Shown here piece by piece: positions 1 through 6,290 of a stretch of DNA of 7,419 bases. Below the pieces are notes generated by a model. That model had not been told where the DNA came from, did not search any database, and saw only the letters and a list, made by a program, of their open reading frames with translations. The translations under genes and the position numbers were made by a program. Each line of letters starts with the position of its first letter. Within the stretch, counting starts at the first letter, position 1. The stretch is from a bacterium. Its GTDB lineage: Bacteria > Armatimonadota > Zipacnadia > Zipacnadales > Zipacnadaceae. The DNA lies in assembly GCA_030607655.1 (NCBI GenBank), contig JAUWJN010000116.1, positions 1 through 7,419 on the forward strand. Direction: 5' to 3'.

Positions 1-542
1 ATATGACAGAGTTGGCCGGTAAGAAAAGCCAGCAAGGTGTCTTCAATGCCCGCCCACTGTGGATACGGCCCCTCCGTGAAGCGAGTCTCCATCATCTGCA
101 GACCGCCGAAGTCGGGGCTGGTTATAATCTCGCGGGCCATTACATGGGCCGGGGCGAAGCGCATCATAAAGGCTACCATGCCCCACAGACCCTTATCGTC
201 AGCGGCCTGGGCTAATTCCCTGGCCTGGGGAACGTCAATTGCCGACGGCTTCTCTACGAAGATGGGCAAGCCGGCCTCCAGCACTTGCAGCCCGACCTCA
301 TCCATCATATCCGGCAACCCACAGATGTAGACACCATCCAGCTCCTCATTAGCCAGCATCTCCCCCACATCAGTGTACACCCGGCGCCCCCCAAACCAAC
401 GGGCGTTATGTTCGGCCTTCTTCCTTACCAGGTCGCAAACGGCCACCAAATCCAGATCAGGAACGTGGCGAAATTGGGGATAGAGGCTACTAGTAGCATG
501 GCTACCAGCCCCGACGAAAGCAACCCGAATTGTCTCACTCAT
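1..542 (-). CDS. Gfo/Idh/MocA family oxidoreductase, N-terminal part (gene runs off left edge)
   Basis: Translating the minus strand from ATG at 542-540 gives 180 codons with no stop before the left edge; the C-terminal part lies outside the window. Residues 5-16 (IRVAFVGAGSHA) form the first beta strand and glycine-rich loop of a Rossmann NAD(P)-binding fold. VYICGLP (71-77) and VEKPSAID (96-103) match the conserved 'EKP' region of the Gfo/Idh/MocA family, whose lysine is often catalytic. MMRFAPAH (126-133) opens the second, substrate-binding domain. Such enzymes oxidise or reduce hydroxyl groups of sugars, inositols or related compounds using NAD(P); the substrate cannot be read from this fragment. 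A strong Shine-Dalgarno AAAGGAG lies 8 nt before the ATG. The gene follows the UroD-family gene on the same strand after a 53-nt spacer and probably shares its transcript. Family confident, specificity unknown. Confidence 0.9.
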   Translation of the reverse strand, partial: MSETIRVAFVGAGSHATSSLYPQFRHVPDLDLVAVCDLVRKKAEHNARWFGGRRVYTDVGEMLANEELDGVYICGLPDMMDEVGLQVLEAGLPIFVEKPSAIDVPQARELAQAADDKGLWGMVAFMMRFAPAHVMAREIITSPDFGGLQMMETRFTEGPYPQWAGIEDTLLAFLTGQLCH

Positions 543-550
543 TGTCTATT

Positions 551-557
551 CTCCTTT
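551..557 (-). promoter_or_regulatory. Shine-Dalgarno of the Gfo/Idh/MocA gene
   Basis: On the minus strand this reads AAAGGAG, 8 nt before ATG at 542-540. It is the strongest ribosome binding site in the window and fixes the start of a gene whose end is not visible. Genes upstream in the same run have much weaker sites, so this cistron may be translated well relative to them. Confidence 0.75.
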
Positions 558-595
558 GTCGCATTTTGCTGATCAACTCAACTGGACGTTCACGA

Positions 596-1666
596 TTATT
601 GTGCAGACAGTGGTAAAGCTCCTTCTTTTTTCAACACCCGCGAGATGATGGGCAGACTGATCTGCGCCACATCTTCAGGGACGTTCTCAGTAATTCCCAC
701 CAGGAAACGGTCGCCGGGGGCAATGTCGTGCAGTATCTGTCTGGTGTAGGCCTCAATCTTATCAGGTGGCCACAAGTGCACCGGCGAAGGATAGTTAGTC
801 CAGATAATTTTCTCCGCCCATACCCGGCGCGCCTCAGCCAGTTCCAGGTCGCCATCAGGGACCGCACAGAAGGCCTCCACAATGTCCACATCGGAGGCGG
901 CTACCGCGTCGGCCAGGACCCTGGTTAGCCCATCCATATGCACAGCGAGGAGTTTGCCCTCCGGGTGCAAATAGGCGGCAAATTCATTGTAACAGGGCAC
1001 ACAGTAGCGCGCAAAGCGCTCCCGGCCGATCATATCGGCGGTAATGTTATCACCCATATGCAACACCAGGGCGGGGCTGGCGGCGGCAATCGCGAATTGC
1101 TCGCGGCGCCGCTCGGCAATTGTCTCGTGGAGACTGAGGAACTCATCGGGCCGTTCGTAATAATCAACGGCGAACTGCTCATGGCTCAGCAGTTCCCACA
1201 ACATATAGGTCAGTGGTGAGCGCGGGAGCCATCCGCCGAAAACTACGCCCGCCTCGCCGAGGTTGTCCTGGGCAGTGAGGAACTCGTCATAAGTCGGCGT
1301 GTAGACCTCATCGCGCACCATAAACTTTACCACCTGGTAGTCCTCGGGCTGCTTAATGAGGTATTCTCTCAGCCGTCGCGATCCATAGGCGCCACCAGTC
1401 CGCCAGGTCTGCCACACCTCGCCAACCGGCGTGCGGAAGGTCTCGCGTAGGAATGAGCCGCCATTTTCGGAATACTCGTGGCATTCAACCTCAACATGAG
1501 GCCGCTCAGTCGCGAACACCTGGCAATGGTTAATCAGAGCCAGGCCTTCGTTGCACAAGCGCAGTTCGAGCTGCCCTCGCGGTAGAAGACCAGCGTAGCA
1601 GGTAAAGGGAATGCGGTCAGGCCTCTCGCCGTGCAACACGGCGAGTACGCGTTCTTTGGGGGTCAT
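596..1666 (-). CDS. Uroporphyrinogen decarboxylase (UroD/MtaA) superfamily protein, not canonical HemE
   Basis: A 356-aa protein opening with TPKERVLAVLHGERPDRIPF (2-21), the typical N-terminus of UroD-superfamily proteins in the methyltransferase-like (MtaA/MtbA/CmuA) branch. Other family-like segments are TPVGE (79-83), MGDNI (204-208), VHMDG (242-246) at the end of a barrel strand, and a C-terminal GITENVP (324-330). The arginine-rich RQAGRY-type signature of true HemE is missing, so haem synthesis is unlikely. Corrinoid methyltransferases of this fold bind zinc through H-x-C plus a later Cys; here the motif is H243-M-D, without the Cys. Its reaction is therefore open: a cobalamin-linked methyl transfer, a decarboxylation, or something else in the (beta/alpha)8 barrel. 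ATG lies 6 nt after the purA stop with only weak SD (GAGAAG overlapping that stop), suggesting translational coupling to purA. Family confident, function not. Confidence 0.87.
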   Translation of the reverse strand: MTPKERVLAVLHGERPDRIPFTCYAGLLPRGQLELRLCNEGLALINHCQVFATERPHVEVECHEYSENGGSFLRETFRTPVGEVWQTWRTGGAYGSRRLREYLIKQPEDYQVVKFMVRDEVYTPTYDEFLTAQDNLGEAGVVFGGWLPRSPLTYMLWELLSHEQFAVDYYERPDEFLSLHETIAERRREQFAIAAASPALVLHMGDNITADMIGRERFARYCVPCYNEFAAYLHPEGKLLAVHMDGLTRVLADAVAASDVDIVEAFCAVPDGDLELAEARRVWAEKIIWTNYPSPVHLWPPDKIEAYTRQILHDIAPGDRFLVGITENVPEDVAQISLPIISRVLKKEGALPLSAQ

Positions 1667-1672
1667 AACTTC

Positions 1673-2953
1673 TCAGTCAACAATGATAGTCTGCTCACGG
1701 CTGGGGCCTACTGAAATCATACCTACGGGTACTCCTGCTATCTCAGCAACCCTCTCCACATAGGCCCGGGCAGCCGGTGGCAACTGGGTCCACTCTCGCG
1801 CTTCTCCCAACGGCTGCTGCCAGCCGGCTAATTCCTCATAGACGGGCCGGACCTTGACCAACTCTTCCGCCCAAGCGGGAACTGTATCTAGTAGCACTCC
1901 CTCAATCTCGTAACCGATGCACACCGGAATCTTCGCCAGAGTATCCAGCACATCCAGCTGCGTCAGAGCTACCGAGGTAGCGCCGTTTATCATGGCGGCG
2001 CTGTGCAACACCACTCCATCCAGCCACCCACACCGCCGCGGCCGGCCGGTGGTAGTACCATACTCGCAACCACGGTCGCGCAGCTCCTGGGCTGCTTCAT
2101 CCGGGGCTTCAGTGGGCAATATGCCCGCGCCCACCCGGGTAGTATAGGCCTTGCATACCAGAGTAACCTGGTCAATAGCGGTCGGCCCAACGCCCGTACC
2201 CAAACAGGCGCCGCCGGCCACCGGATGGGAGGAGGTGACGAACGGATAGGTCCCGTAGTCCAGGTCCAGGAAGGTCCCCTGAGCACCCTCAAGAATAATC
2301 TGTTCCCCCGCTTGCGCACTGCCCTGGACTATCTTGTGAGTATCAGCCGCATATTTGCTCACTAGCTGGGCTGAGGCCCACACCTCTTCAAACACCTCGT
2401 GGGGGTTTAGCGGCGGATGCTGGTACAACTGCTGAATAATGACATTCTTCTGAGCCAACTGATCAGCTATAAGCCCGCGCAACTTTTGACCATCGGCCAG
2501 GTCGCCGAACCTTACTGGTTGGGGCATCCGCGCGGTTTTATCAGTATAAGCCGGCCCGATGCCCCGCCGCGTGGTGCCGATACTCTTACCACCCCGCGCC
2601 TCCTCAGCCAGTCCATCCAGCAGCCGATGGTAAGGCATTATCACGTGAGCATTGCAACTTACACGCAGGTTGTCGCAGGAATAGCCACGTTCCTGCAAAC
2701 ATTTGATTTCCTCAGCCAACACCTCCGGGTCAACCACAGTCCCGTCCGCCATTATACAGGTGCAATCTGGATGCAGAATACCCGAGGGTATCAGGTGCAG
2801 CTTAAACTCCTCATCGCCGATTACCACCGTATGGCCGGCATTATTTCCGCCCTGATAGCGGACGACCAGGTCCGCGTCCTCGGCCAGAATATCAGTAATC
2901 TTGCCTTTGCCCTCATCGCCCCATTGTGCTCCGACTACTACGGTTATTGCCAT
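1673..2953 (-). CDS. purA: Adenylosuccinate synthetase PurA
   Basis: A full-length 426-aa PurA, the usual size for bacteria. It joins IMP and L-aspartate using GTP to form adenylosuccinate, the first committed step from IMP to AMP, in the cytoplasm. Visible signatures: P-loop-like WGDEGKGK (11-18) with catalytic D13; GGNNAGHT (35-42) with catalytic H41; GTTRRGIGPAY (126-136), the IMP-binding region; LEGAQGTFLDLDYGTYP (221-237); TTTGRPRRCGWLD (300-312), the loop contacting aspartate and IMP; and GPSREQTI (416-423), guanine recognition. No key residue is missing. ATG at 2953-2951 has a modest SD (AAGAG, 6 nt spacer). It lies 43 nt after the membrane-protein gene and 6 nt before the UroD-family gene, all same strand. 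A 10-codon reading frame overlaps its start (separate entry). Confidence 0.98.
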   Translation of the reverse strand: MAITVVVGAQWGDEGKGKITDILAEDADLVVRYQGGNNAGHTVVIGDEEFKLHLIPSGILHPDCTCIMADGTVVDPEVLAEEIKCLQERGYSCDNLRVSCNAHVIMPYHRLLDGLAEEARGGKSIGTTRRGIGPAYTDKTARMPQPVRFGDLADGQKLRGLIADQLAQKNVIIQQLYQHPPLNPHEVFEEVWASAQLVSKYAADTHKIVQGSAQAGEQIILEGAQGTFLDLDYGTYPFVTSSHPVAGGACLGTGVGPTAIDQVTLVCKAYTTRVGAGILPTEAPDEAAQELRDRGCEYGTTTGRPRRCGWLDGVVLHSAAMINGATSVALTQLDVLDTLAKIPVCIGYEIEGVLLDTVPAWAEELVKVRPVYEELAGWQQPLGEAREWTQLPPAARAYVERVAEIAGVPVGMISVGPSREQTIIVD

Positions 2954-2976
2954 TGGTTGCTCTTTTCTTCAGTCAT
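2944..2976 (-). other. Possible 10-codon upstream ORF overlapping the purA start
   Basis: On the minus strand an ATG at 2976-2974 opens MTEEKSNQWQ and ends at TAA 2946-2944, in a different frame from purA and spanning the purA ATG (2953-2951). It lies between the stop of the membrane-protein gene (2999-2997) and purA. It has only a weak GGGA as possible ribosome site. If translated, its terminating ribosomes would stop 5 nt inside purA, a geometry that can permit translational coupling. This is read directly from the sequence; use as a leader peptide is speculative and chance is a real alternative. Confidence 0.2.
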
Positions 2977-2996
2977 GGCAGTTTGTCCCGGTAGGA

Positions 2997-4376
2997 CTAT
3001 GCTTTGTTCTCCGGCCCGGGCCCTTCTTCCTCCTTTGCCAATTCGGTAGGCAGCGTTGCTCGCAGCGCGCACCACTGGTCATAGGCCCCAGCAGCCAGGA
3101 CCGCATTGAGCGCTCCCCAAAAGGCGGCGGGCCAATACAGATAATGGGGCCCGCTGACATGCAGGATGGGCAGATGTACGGCGGCCACCAGGCCCGCCAG
3201 GCTCCAGGCTAGCGGGCTATGGCTTCTGAAGAGAACCACTGCCCCCCCACAAAGCAGTATCATAAGCCCGACGCCTGCCGCTTGATCTGCTATCACCGTC
3301 AGGGCGAAATTCCCCCCGACTAGCTGCGCCCTCAACAAGCACCACAGGACTACCCCGAGAATCGTCCAGATCATACTGGAAACCACGTCTCGGCAGTAGC
3401 GGGCGACCAAGTATATTATTGCTATAACCCCCACGCCCGCCGGCACAATCCAGTAGTAACCAGCCCCTATGTATCTCAACAGCGGCTCATCCAAATACCA
3501 GGCTATCTTGAGGAGCAGATGTCCCAGTCCCCTGAATTGGGGATTCCAAGCCATCGGCAGTGCAAAATGCCGCACTATCAGCAACACCACGCCCAGACCG
3601 GCGAATACTCCTGCCACCAGCCGGGGAGTCTTCCGCCGCCGATACCAAACCAGCAACGGAGCCATAAACACCAGCGCCAGTGCCATCTCCTTGAATAGCA
3701 ATGCGGCCACAAACAATGCCGCGGCAGCGACAAACCATCCCTTGCTCCTGCGGGCGATGTGCATATCCAGGGCCAGTAAGCTTCCCAGAGCAAGCCATAA
3801 CGAAAATATGTCAGTTTGGGCGGGCCAGTAGGGCATCTCTCCGGCGACCACGCGCGCCGGTATCCACCCGGGTCCCACCGGGCCCCGCCGGAAGTTGAAT
3901 ATGACTACGGCCAGCAGGGCAATACCGACCGACCGCCGCCAGCCCTGGTGACTGGTCAAGCGGTACACTAATAAGAACAGCAGGCCGGCGTTCAGCCCGT
4001 GAACTAGCCACGAAACCAGGCAATACTTAGCAAAGTCCCGCCCCCACAGCCGGTATTCCGCGTAGATCAGCATACTGGACAGGGGCCGGTAGTAGAAGGA
4101 GTTTTGCTGAATCCACGTGCCCGTCCACCAGCGCGCCAGGTCGGCTCGGGTAGCTTTTTGGGCGTAGTGGACAATATCCAGAATGTCACGGTTAGTGGCG
4201 TACAATCGTTGGAGGCTTGCGTCCAGCAATGTCCCCGGCCGCTCATCCAGTCCTGGAATCCGGTAATAAGCGGCGGCCAGCGAAATCGCTACGGCCAGCC
4301 CTACCGCGACGGCTACCCAGCGCCGCGGCAGCGCATCATTGGTCCGGTTCTCAGTTGTTGGCTCGAGTTTACTCAT
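2997..4376 (-). CDS. Polytopic membrane protein resembling the GT-C/TMTC glycosyltransferase membrane domain
   Basis: A 459-aa integral membrane protein with roughly 12 hydrophobic segments, approximately at residues 20-38, 116-139, 148-162, 188-206, 214-227, 232-245, 253-271, 305-327, 333-350, 357-382, 388-405 and 411-431. A large outer loop (about 39-115) follows the first segment and contains FYYRPLSSMLIYAEYRLWG (94-112). This loop, then a 'WLVHGLNAGLLFLL' helix, a QTDIFSLWLALGSLLAL helix (187-203) and LLFKEMALALVFMAPLLVW (226-244), follow the order of motifs in the membrane part of TMTC/PMT-like GT-C transferases, which use polyprenyl-phosphate sugars. No TPR repeats follow; the tail is short, charged and probably cytoplasmic. 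Acidic residues near the first helix (D44, E45) could serve as the GT-C acidic pair, but this is inference. ATG at 4376-4374 lacks a clear SD. Sugar transfer onto protein or lipid is plausible but unproven. Confidence 0.78.
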   Translation of the reverse strand: MSKLEPTTENRTNDALPRRWVAVAVGLAVAISLAAAYYRIPGLDERPGTLLDASLQRLYATNRDILDIVHYAQKATRADLARWWTGTWIQQNSFYYRPLSSMLIYAEYRLWGRDFAKYCLVSWLVHGLNAGLLFLLVYRLTSHQGWRRSVGIALLAVVIFNFRRGPVGPGWIPARVVAGEMPYWPAQTDIFSLWLALGSLLALDMHIARRSKGWFVAAAALFVAALLFKEMALALVFMAPLLVWYRRRKTPRLVAGVFAGLGVVLLIVRHFALPMAWNPQFRGLGHLLLKIAWYLDEPLLRYIGAGYYWIVPAGVGVIAIIYLVARYCRDVVSSMIWTILGVVLWCLLRAQLVGGNFALTVIADQAAGVGLMILLCGGAVVLFRSHSPLAWSLAGLVAAVHLPILHVSGPHYLYWPAAFWGALNAVLAAGAYDQWCALRATLPTELAKEEEGPGPENKA

Positions 4377-4416
4377 ACAGATGATTGGTTTGCAGAAGTT
4401 GGGGCCCTACAGACTA

Positions 4417-4451
4417 CCTCACCCCCGGCCCCTCTCCCTGTGGGAGAGGGG
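4417..4451 (+). repeat. Left inverted terminal repeat with internal hairpin
   Basis: This 35-nt arm begins CCTCACCCCCGG and contains CCCCTCTCC, a short loop and GGAGAGGGG, forming a GC-rich stem of about 9 bp. It pairs in inverted orientation with 4655-4689. Confidence 0.75.
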
Positions 4452-4497
4452 GGAATGGATTCAGCCCTTTCACAAGCAGTTCCCCCGGCCCCGCGCC

Positions 4498-4528
4498 GTC
4501 GCCATAGCGCCTTTGGCGCGCCGGCGAC
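4498..4528. repeat. Internal hairpin 1 of the composite element
   Basis: GTCGCC (4498-4503) pairs with GGCGAC (4523-4528), and inside it GCGCC (4507-4511) pairs with GGCGC (4515-4519) around a TTT loop. The two stems are separated by a 3-by-3 internal loop (ATA opposite GCC). All pairs are perfect. Confidence 0.7.
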
Positions 4529-4531
4529 TCT

Positions 4532-4563
4532 TCCGCCTTCGCTGCTAAAGCAGCTTCGGCGGA
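4532..4563. repeat. Internal hairpin 2 of the composite element
   Basis: TCCGCC (4532-4537) pairs with GGCGGA (4558-4563), and GCTGC (4541-4545) pairs with GCAGC (4550-4554) around a TAAA loop. A 3-by-3 internal loop (TTC opposite TTC) separates the stems. Its layout copies hairpin 1, which ends only 3 nt away, while the stem sequences differ. Confidence 0.7.
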
Positions 4564-4654
4564 CAAGCCGTGCCAGAGAGAGAAGAATGCAATATCAGCC
4601 ATACTTGCAGCTCAACTGCCTGCGACGAACTCAGATTCCAACCCCTCCTTCATT

Positions 4655-4689
4655 CCCCTCTCCTGGAAGGAGAGGGGCTAGGGGTGAGG
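4655..4689 (-). repeat. Right inverted terminal repeat with internal hairpin
   Basis: This is the inverted partner of 4417-4451. On the plus strand it reads CCCCTCTCC, loop, GGAGAGGGG, then CTAGGGGTGAGG. The differences from the left arm are concentrated in the hairpin loop and at a CG/TA step, with the stem kept intact, as expected if the folded shape matters. Confidence 0.75.
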
Positions 4690-4752
4690 CATTATAATCC
4701 GTTACACAGCGCCCAGCCTTATACCACAATGTTAGTCACAACAGGAATGCCG

Positions 4753-4777
4753 TCCCCTGCTTCCCTATCCCCTGTCC
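4753..4777 (+). repeat. Degenerate heptamer tandem repeat
   Basis: The plus strand reads TCCCCTG, one C, TTCCCTA, TCCCCTG, TCC: three heptamer units and a partial fourth, ending 1 nt before the permease stop codon (4779-4781). On the minus strand it is a series of G runs (GGGG, GGG, GGGG, GG) just after the stop. Heptamer repeats of this kind are known in cyanobacteria and other bacteria. It is short, so chance cannot be excluded. Confidence 0.45.
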
Positions 4778-4778
4778 G

Positions 4779-5852
4779 TTATCGTCTTTTCCCCATCAGA
4801 TACAGGCCCACGGCGCCAAAGATAATATTCTGGGCCCAGGCGGCTAGACCAGGGGGGAGAGTGCCGGCCAATCCGAAGGCCAGCCCCCACGACCGTACCC
4901 CATTGTACAAGAACACCAGGATTATGGCGATGACGATGCCGGCGAAGCTGCCCAGATAGGCGTAGCGGTCGCCGAGGGGCGCGGCGATGAGGGCAAATAC
5001 CAGACAGGCACCTGGTATGGCATACTTAAAGTGCCAGTAGACTCGCAACTGATGGGTGGGGCGGCCGGTTCTTTCCAGGGCCCGGGCCAGTTCATCCAAC
5101 TCGCTGGTAGTCATCTCAAGGGGGGTACGCTTATCGGCATAGTATTTCTGGATGGCCTGGTGCAGCCTTATGGGCTGGCGGGCAAATTGCTCCTGACGTA
5201 TCGGTTCACCTTCCCCATCCAGGTAGACAGTCCACCCTTCTTCCAGAACCCATATCCGCCCCTGGAGGATGGCGCGACGAGCGACGGTGATAGATACCAA
5301 CCGGCCCGTACTATCTTCTTGCCATATCATTATTTCGGAGAGCTGGTTGGTGTCGGCACTCATATGCCGCACGTAAAATATCCGCCCTGCCTCGTCCCGG
5401 AAGAACTGATTATACTCCTCGCGGACGACAGGTTGGGTGTGGGTAATCTGCTCGAAGACGCGGCGAGCGGCTTCGGTGGAGGAGGGCACCACCCATTCAC
5501 TTACGCCGAAGGCAATCCCGCTGCCCACCAGCCCGACGACGAGGAAAATCACACACACGCGCAGAAAGCTGGCCCCACCGGCGCGCATGGCTACTGTCTC
5601 GCCGTTGCGGGCCAGGGCAGTCGCAGTCATCGCCACCCCGACCAGCGTGCCCACTGGCAGCGACCAGACCAGAGCCTGCGGCGTACAATACAGTAGATAC
5701 AGAGCGATTAACTGCGGTGGGACGCGCAGCCCCAGGACAGCGGCACCCAGCTTGCGGGCCTCGTCGCCCACCAGGATTACCACGAAAATCAGTACACCAA
5801 TGGTAAAGGGGAGGATGAGGTGCCGAAGGATGTATCGGTCTACCAGTCGCAT
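4779..5852 (-). CDS. LptF/LptG (YjgP/YjgQ) family permease
   Basis: From ATG at 5852-5850 the product is 357 aa, normal for LptF/LptG. These membrane subunits pair with the ATPase LptB to extract lipopolysaccharide from the inner membrane and pass it to LptC/LptA. The N-terminus MRLVDRYILRHLILPF is the family's usual start. Transmembrane segments are near 12-30, 48-80, 98-118, 276-294, 301-317 and 336-352. LARNGETVAMRAGGAS (80-95) is the cytoplasmic coupling segment that contacts LptB. Residues 121-270 form the predicted periplasmic beta-jellyroll domain. FKYAIPGACLVFALIAAPLG (275-294) is also family-typical. TTG at 5873-5871, directly after the acpS stop, would add seven residues; the ATG fits homologues better. 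It follows acpS by 21 nt. LptF and LptG cannot be told apart here, and no lptB, lptA or lptC is in the window. Confidence 0.93.
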   Translation of the reverse strand: MRLVDRYILRHLILPFTIGVLIFVVILVGDEARKLGAAVLGLRVPPQLIALYLLYCTPQALVWSLPVGTLVGVAMTATALARNGETVAMRAGGASFLRVCVIFLVVGLVGSGIAFGVSEWVVPSSTEAARRVFEQITHTQPVVREEYNQFFRDEAGRIFYVRHMSADTNQLSEIMIWQEDSTGRLVSITVARRAILQGRIWVLEEGWTVYLDGEGEPIRQEQFARQPIRLHQAIQKYYADKRTPLEMTTSELDELARALERTGRPTHQLRVYWHFKYAIPGACLVFALIAAPLGDRYAYLGSFAGIVIAIILVFLYNGVRSWGLAFGLAGTLPPGLAAWAQNIIFGAVGLYLMGKRR

Positions 5853-5873
5853 CACGGTAAAATGCCCCGGCAA

Positions 5874-6290
5874 TTAGGGGCGCGCCTCAAGATTATCGGT
5901 ATTTGTCTCCAAAACTACGAACGCAACCGCATACTCCTCCTCGTGGGTAAGTGACAGGTGTATGCTCGTGATCTTCTGCTGCTGAGCGAACTGCGCCGCA
6001 TATCGGTGAAGGCGAAGGCGCGGACGGCTGCGATTATCAGCGTCAACTTCAATATCCTGGAACAGTATGCCTCGCGACCAGCCCGTCCCCAGCGCTTTCA
6101 TCATCGCTTCCTTGGCCGCAAAACGGACCGCTAGCCGCTCAGCCGGCCGGTCATGGTTAGCGCACCATTCCTGCTCAGCGGGAGTAAACACTTTGTCCAG
6201 GAAGCGCTGGCCGTATTTCTCGCGCAGCCGAGCGATTCGCTCCACACGGACTATGTCAGTGCCGATACCTACAATCAAGTCAGGGGACAC
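5874..6290 (-). CDS. acpS: Holo-[acyl-carrier-protein] synthase AcpS
   Basis: AcpS transfers 4'-phosphopantetheine from coenzyme A to a serine of apo-ACP, activating it for fatty acid and lipid synthesis. The 138-aa product shows IVGIGTDIVRVERI (6-19) with Mg-binding D12, FTPAE (35-39), RFAAKEAMMKALGTG (56-70) with the conserved E61, and SLTHEEEYAVAFVV (113-126) with S113 and H116, all in the expected order. GTG at 6290-6288 starts this version. TTG at 6278-6276 would give MIVGIGTD, the family's usual N-terminus, and has AAAGGTG 9 nt upstream, so the true start may be 6278. The last ten residues after VVLE are a non-conserved tail. It is the first gene of the leftward run, with its own promoter, and the permease follows at once. 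Confidence 0.96.
   Translation of the reverse strand: MSPDLIVGIGTDIVRVERIARLREKYGQRFLDKVFTPAEQEWCANHDRPAERLAVRFAAKEAMMKALGTGWSRGILFQDIEVDADNRSRPRLRLHRYAAQFAQQQKITSIHLSLTHEEEYAVAFVVLETNTDNLEARP

Larger units (their letters stand above)
4417..4689. repeat. 273-bp composite element with hairpin-forming inverted terminal repeats
   Basis: The left end (4417-4451) and the reverse complement of the right end (4655-4689) are both 35 nt and agree at 29 positions, both starting CCTCACCCC and ending GGAGAGGGG. Each end is also a hairpin in its own right (GGCCCCTCTCC...GGAGAGGGG). Just inside, both ends continue with G-run then AATG, so the similarity extends a little further. The interior carries two more hairpins. 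CCTCACCCC...CCCCTCTCC...GGAGAGGGG sequences recur in intergenic DNA of many environmental bacteria, as far as I recall, so this is probably a family repeat or a MITE-like unit rather than a gene. No transposase and no clear target-site duplication were found at its borders. Confidence 0.75.
4377..4778. other. Repeat-filled intergenic region between permease and membrane-protein genes
   Basis: This 402-bp stretch is the only gap above 300 bp and holds no convincing gene on either strand. It contains, left to right, about 40 bp of leader before the membrane-protein ATG, a 273-bp composite inverted-repeat element (4417-4689), about 60 bp without evident structure apart from the palindrome ATTATAAT (4691-4698), and a degenerate heptamer repeat (4753-4777) touching the permease stop codon. 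No hairpin here is followed by a T-run on either strand, so a classic intrinsic terminator is not visible. Whether transcription from acpS continues through it is unknown. Confidence 0.8.

Noticed and set aside
596..1666. Annotation as HemE, uroporphyrinogen decarboxylase of haem synthesis
   Set aside because: The N-terminal RQAGRY-type signature and other HemE substrate residues are absent.
2417..3049. 210-aa open frame on the plus strand
   Set aside because: It is antisense to most of the purA 5' half, whose protein is fully recognisable; the product has no family features.
4431..4451. Strong hairpin considered as an intrinsic terminator
   Set aside because: No T-run follows the stem on either strand, and an inverted copy occurs at 4655-4677 as part of a repeat.
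4417..4689. Target-site duplication around the composite element
   Set aside because: The flanks (ACTA on the left, CATTA on the right) share no convincing direct repeat.
4417..4689. CRISPR array
   Set aside because: The repeated units are inverted and hairpin-forming, and there are no regularly spaced direct repeats or cas genes.
4104..4697. 197-aa open frame on the plus strand through the repeat element
   Set aside because: It crosses from antisense of the membrane-protein gene into the inverted repeats; the proline/arginine-rich product reflects repeat composition, not a gene.
4691..4698. ATTATAAT as a -10 box for the membrane-protein gene
   Set aside because: It reads TATAAT on both strands, but no -35-like hexamer is found 16-18 nt upstream and it lies about 315 nt from the start codon.
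5031..5696. 221-aa open frame on the plus strand
   Set aside because: It lies opposite the LptF/LptG permease and its translation looks like a shadow of that gene.
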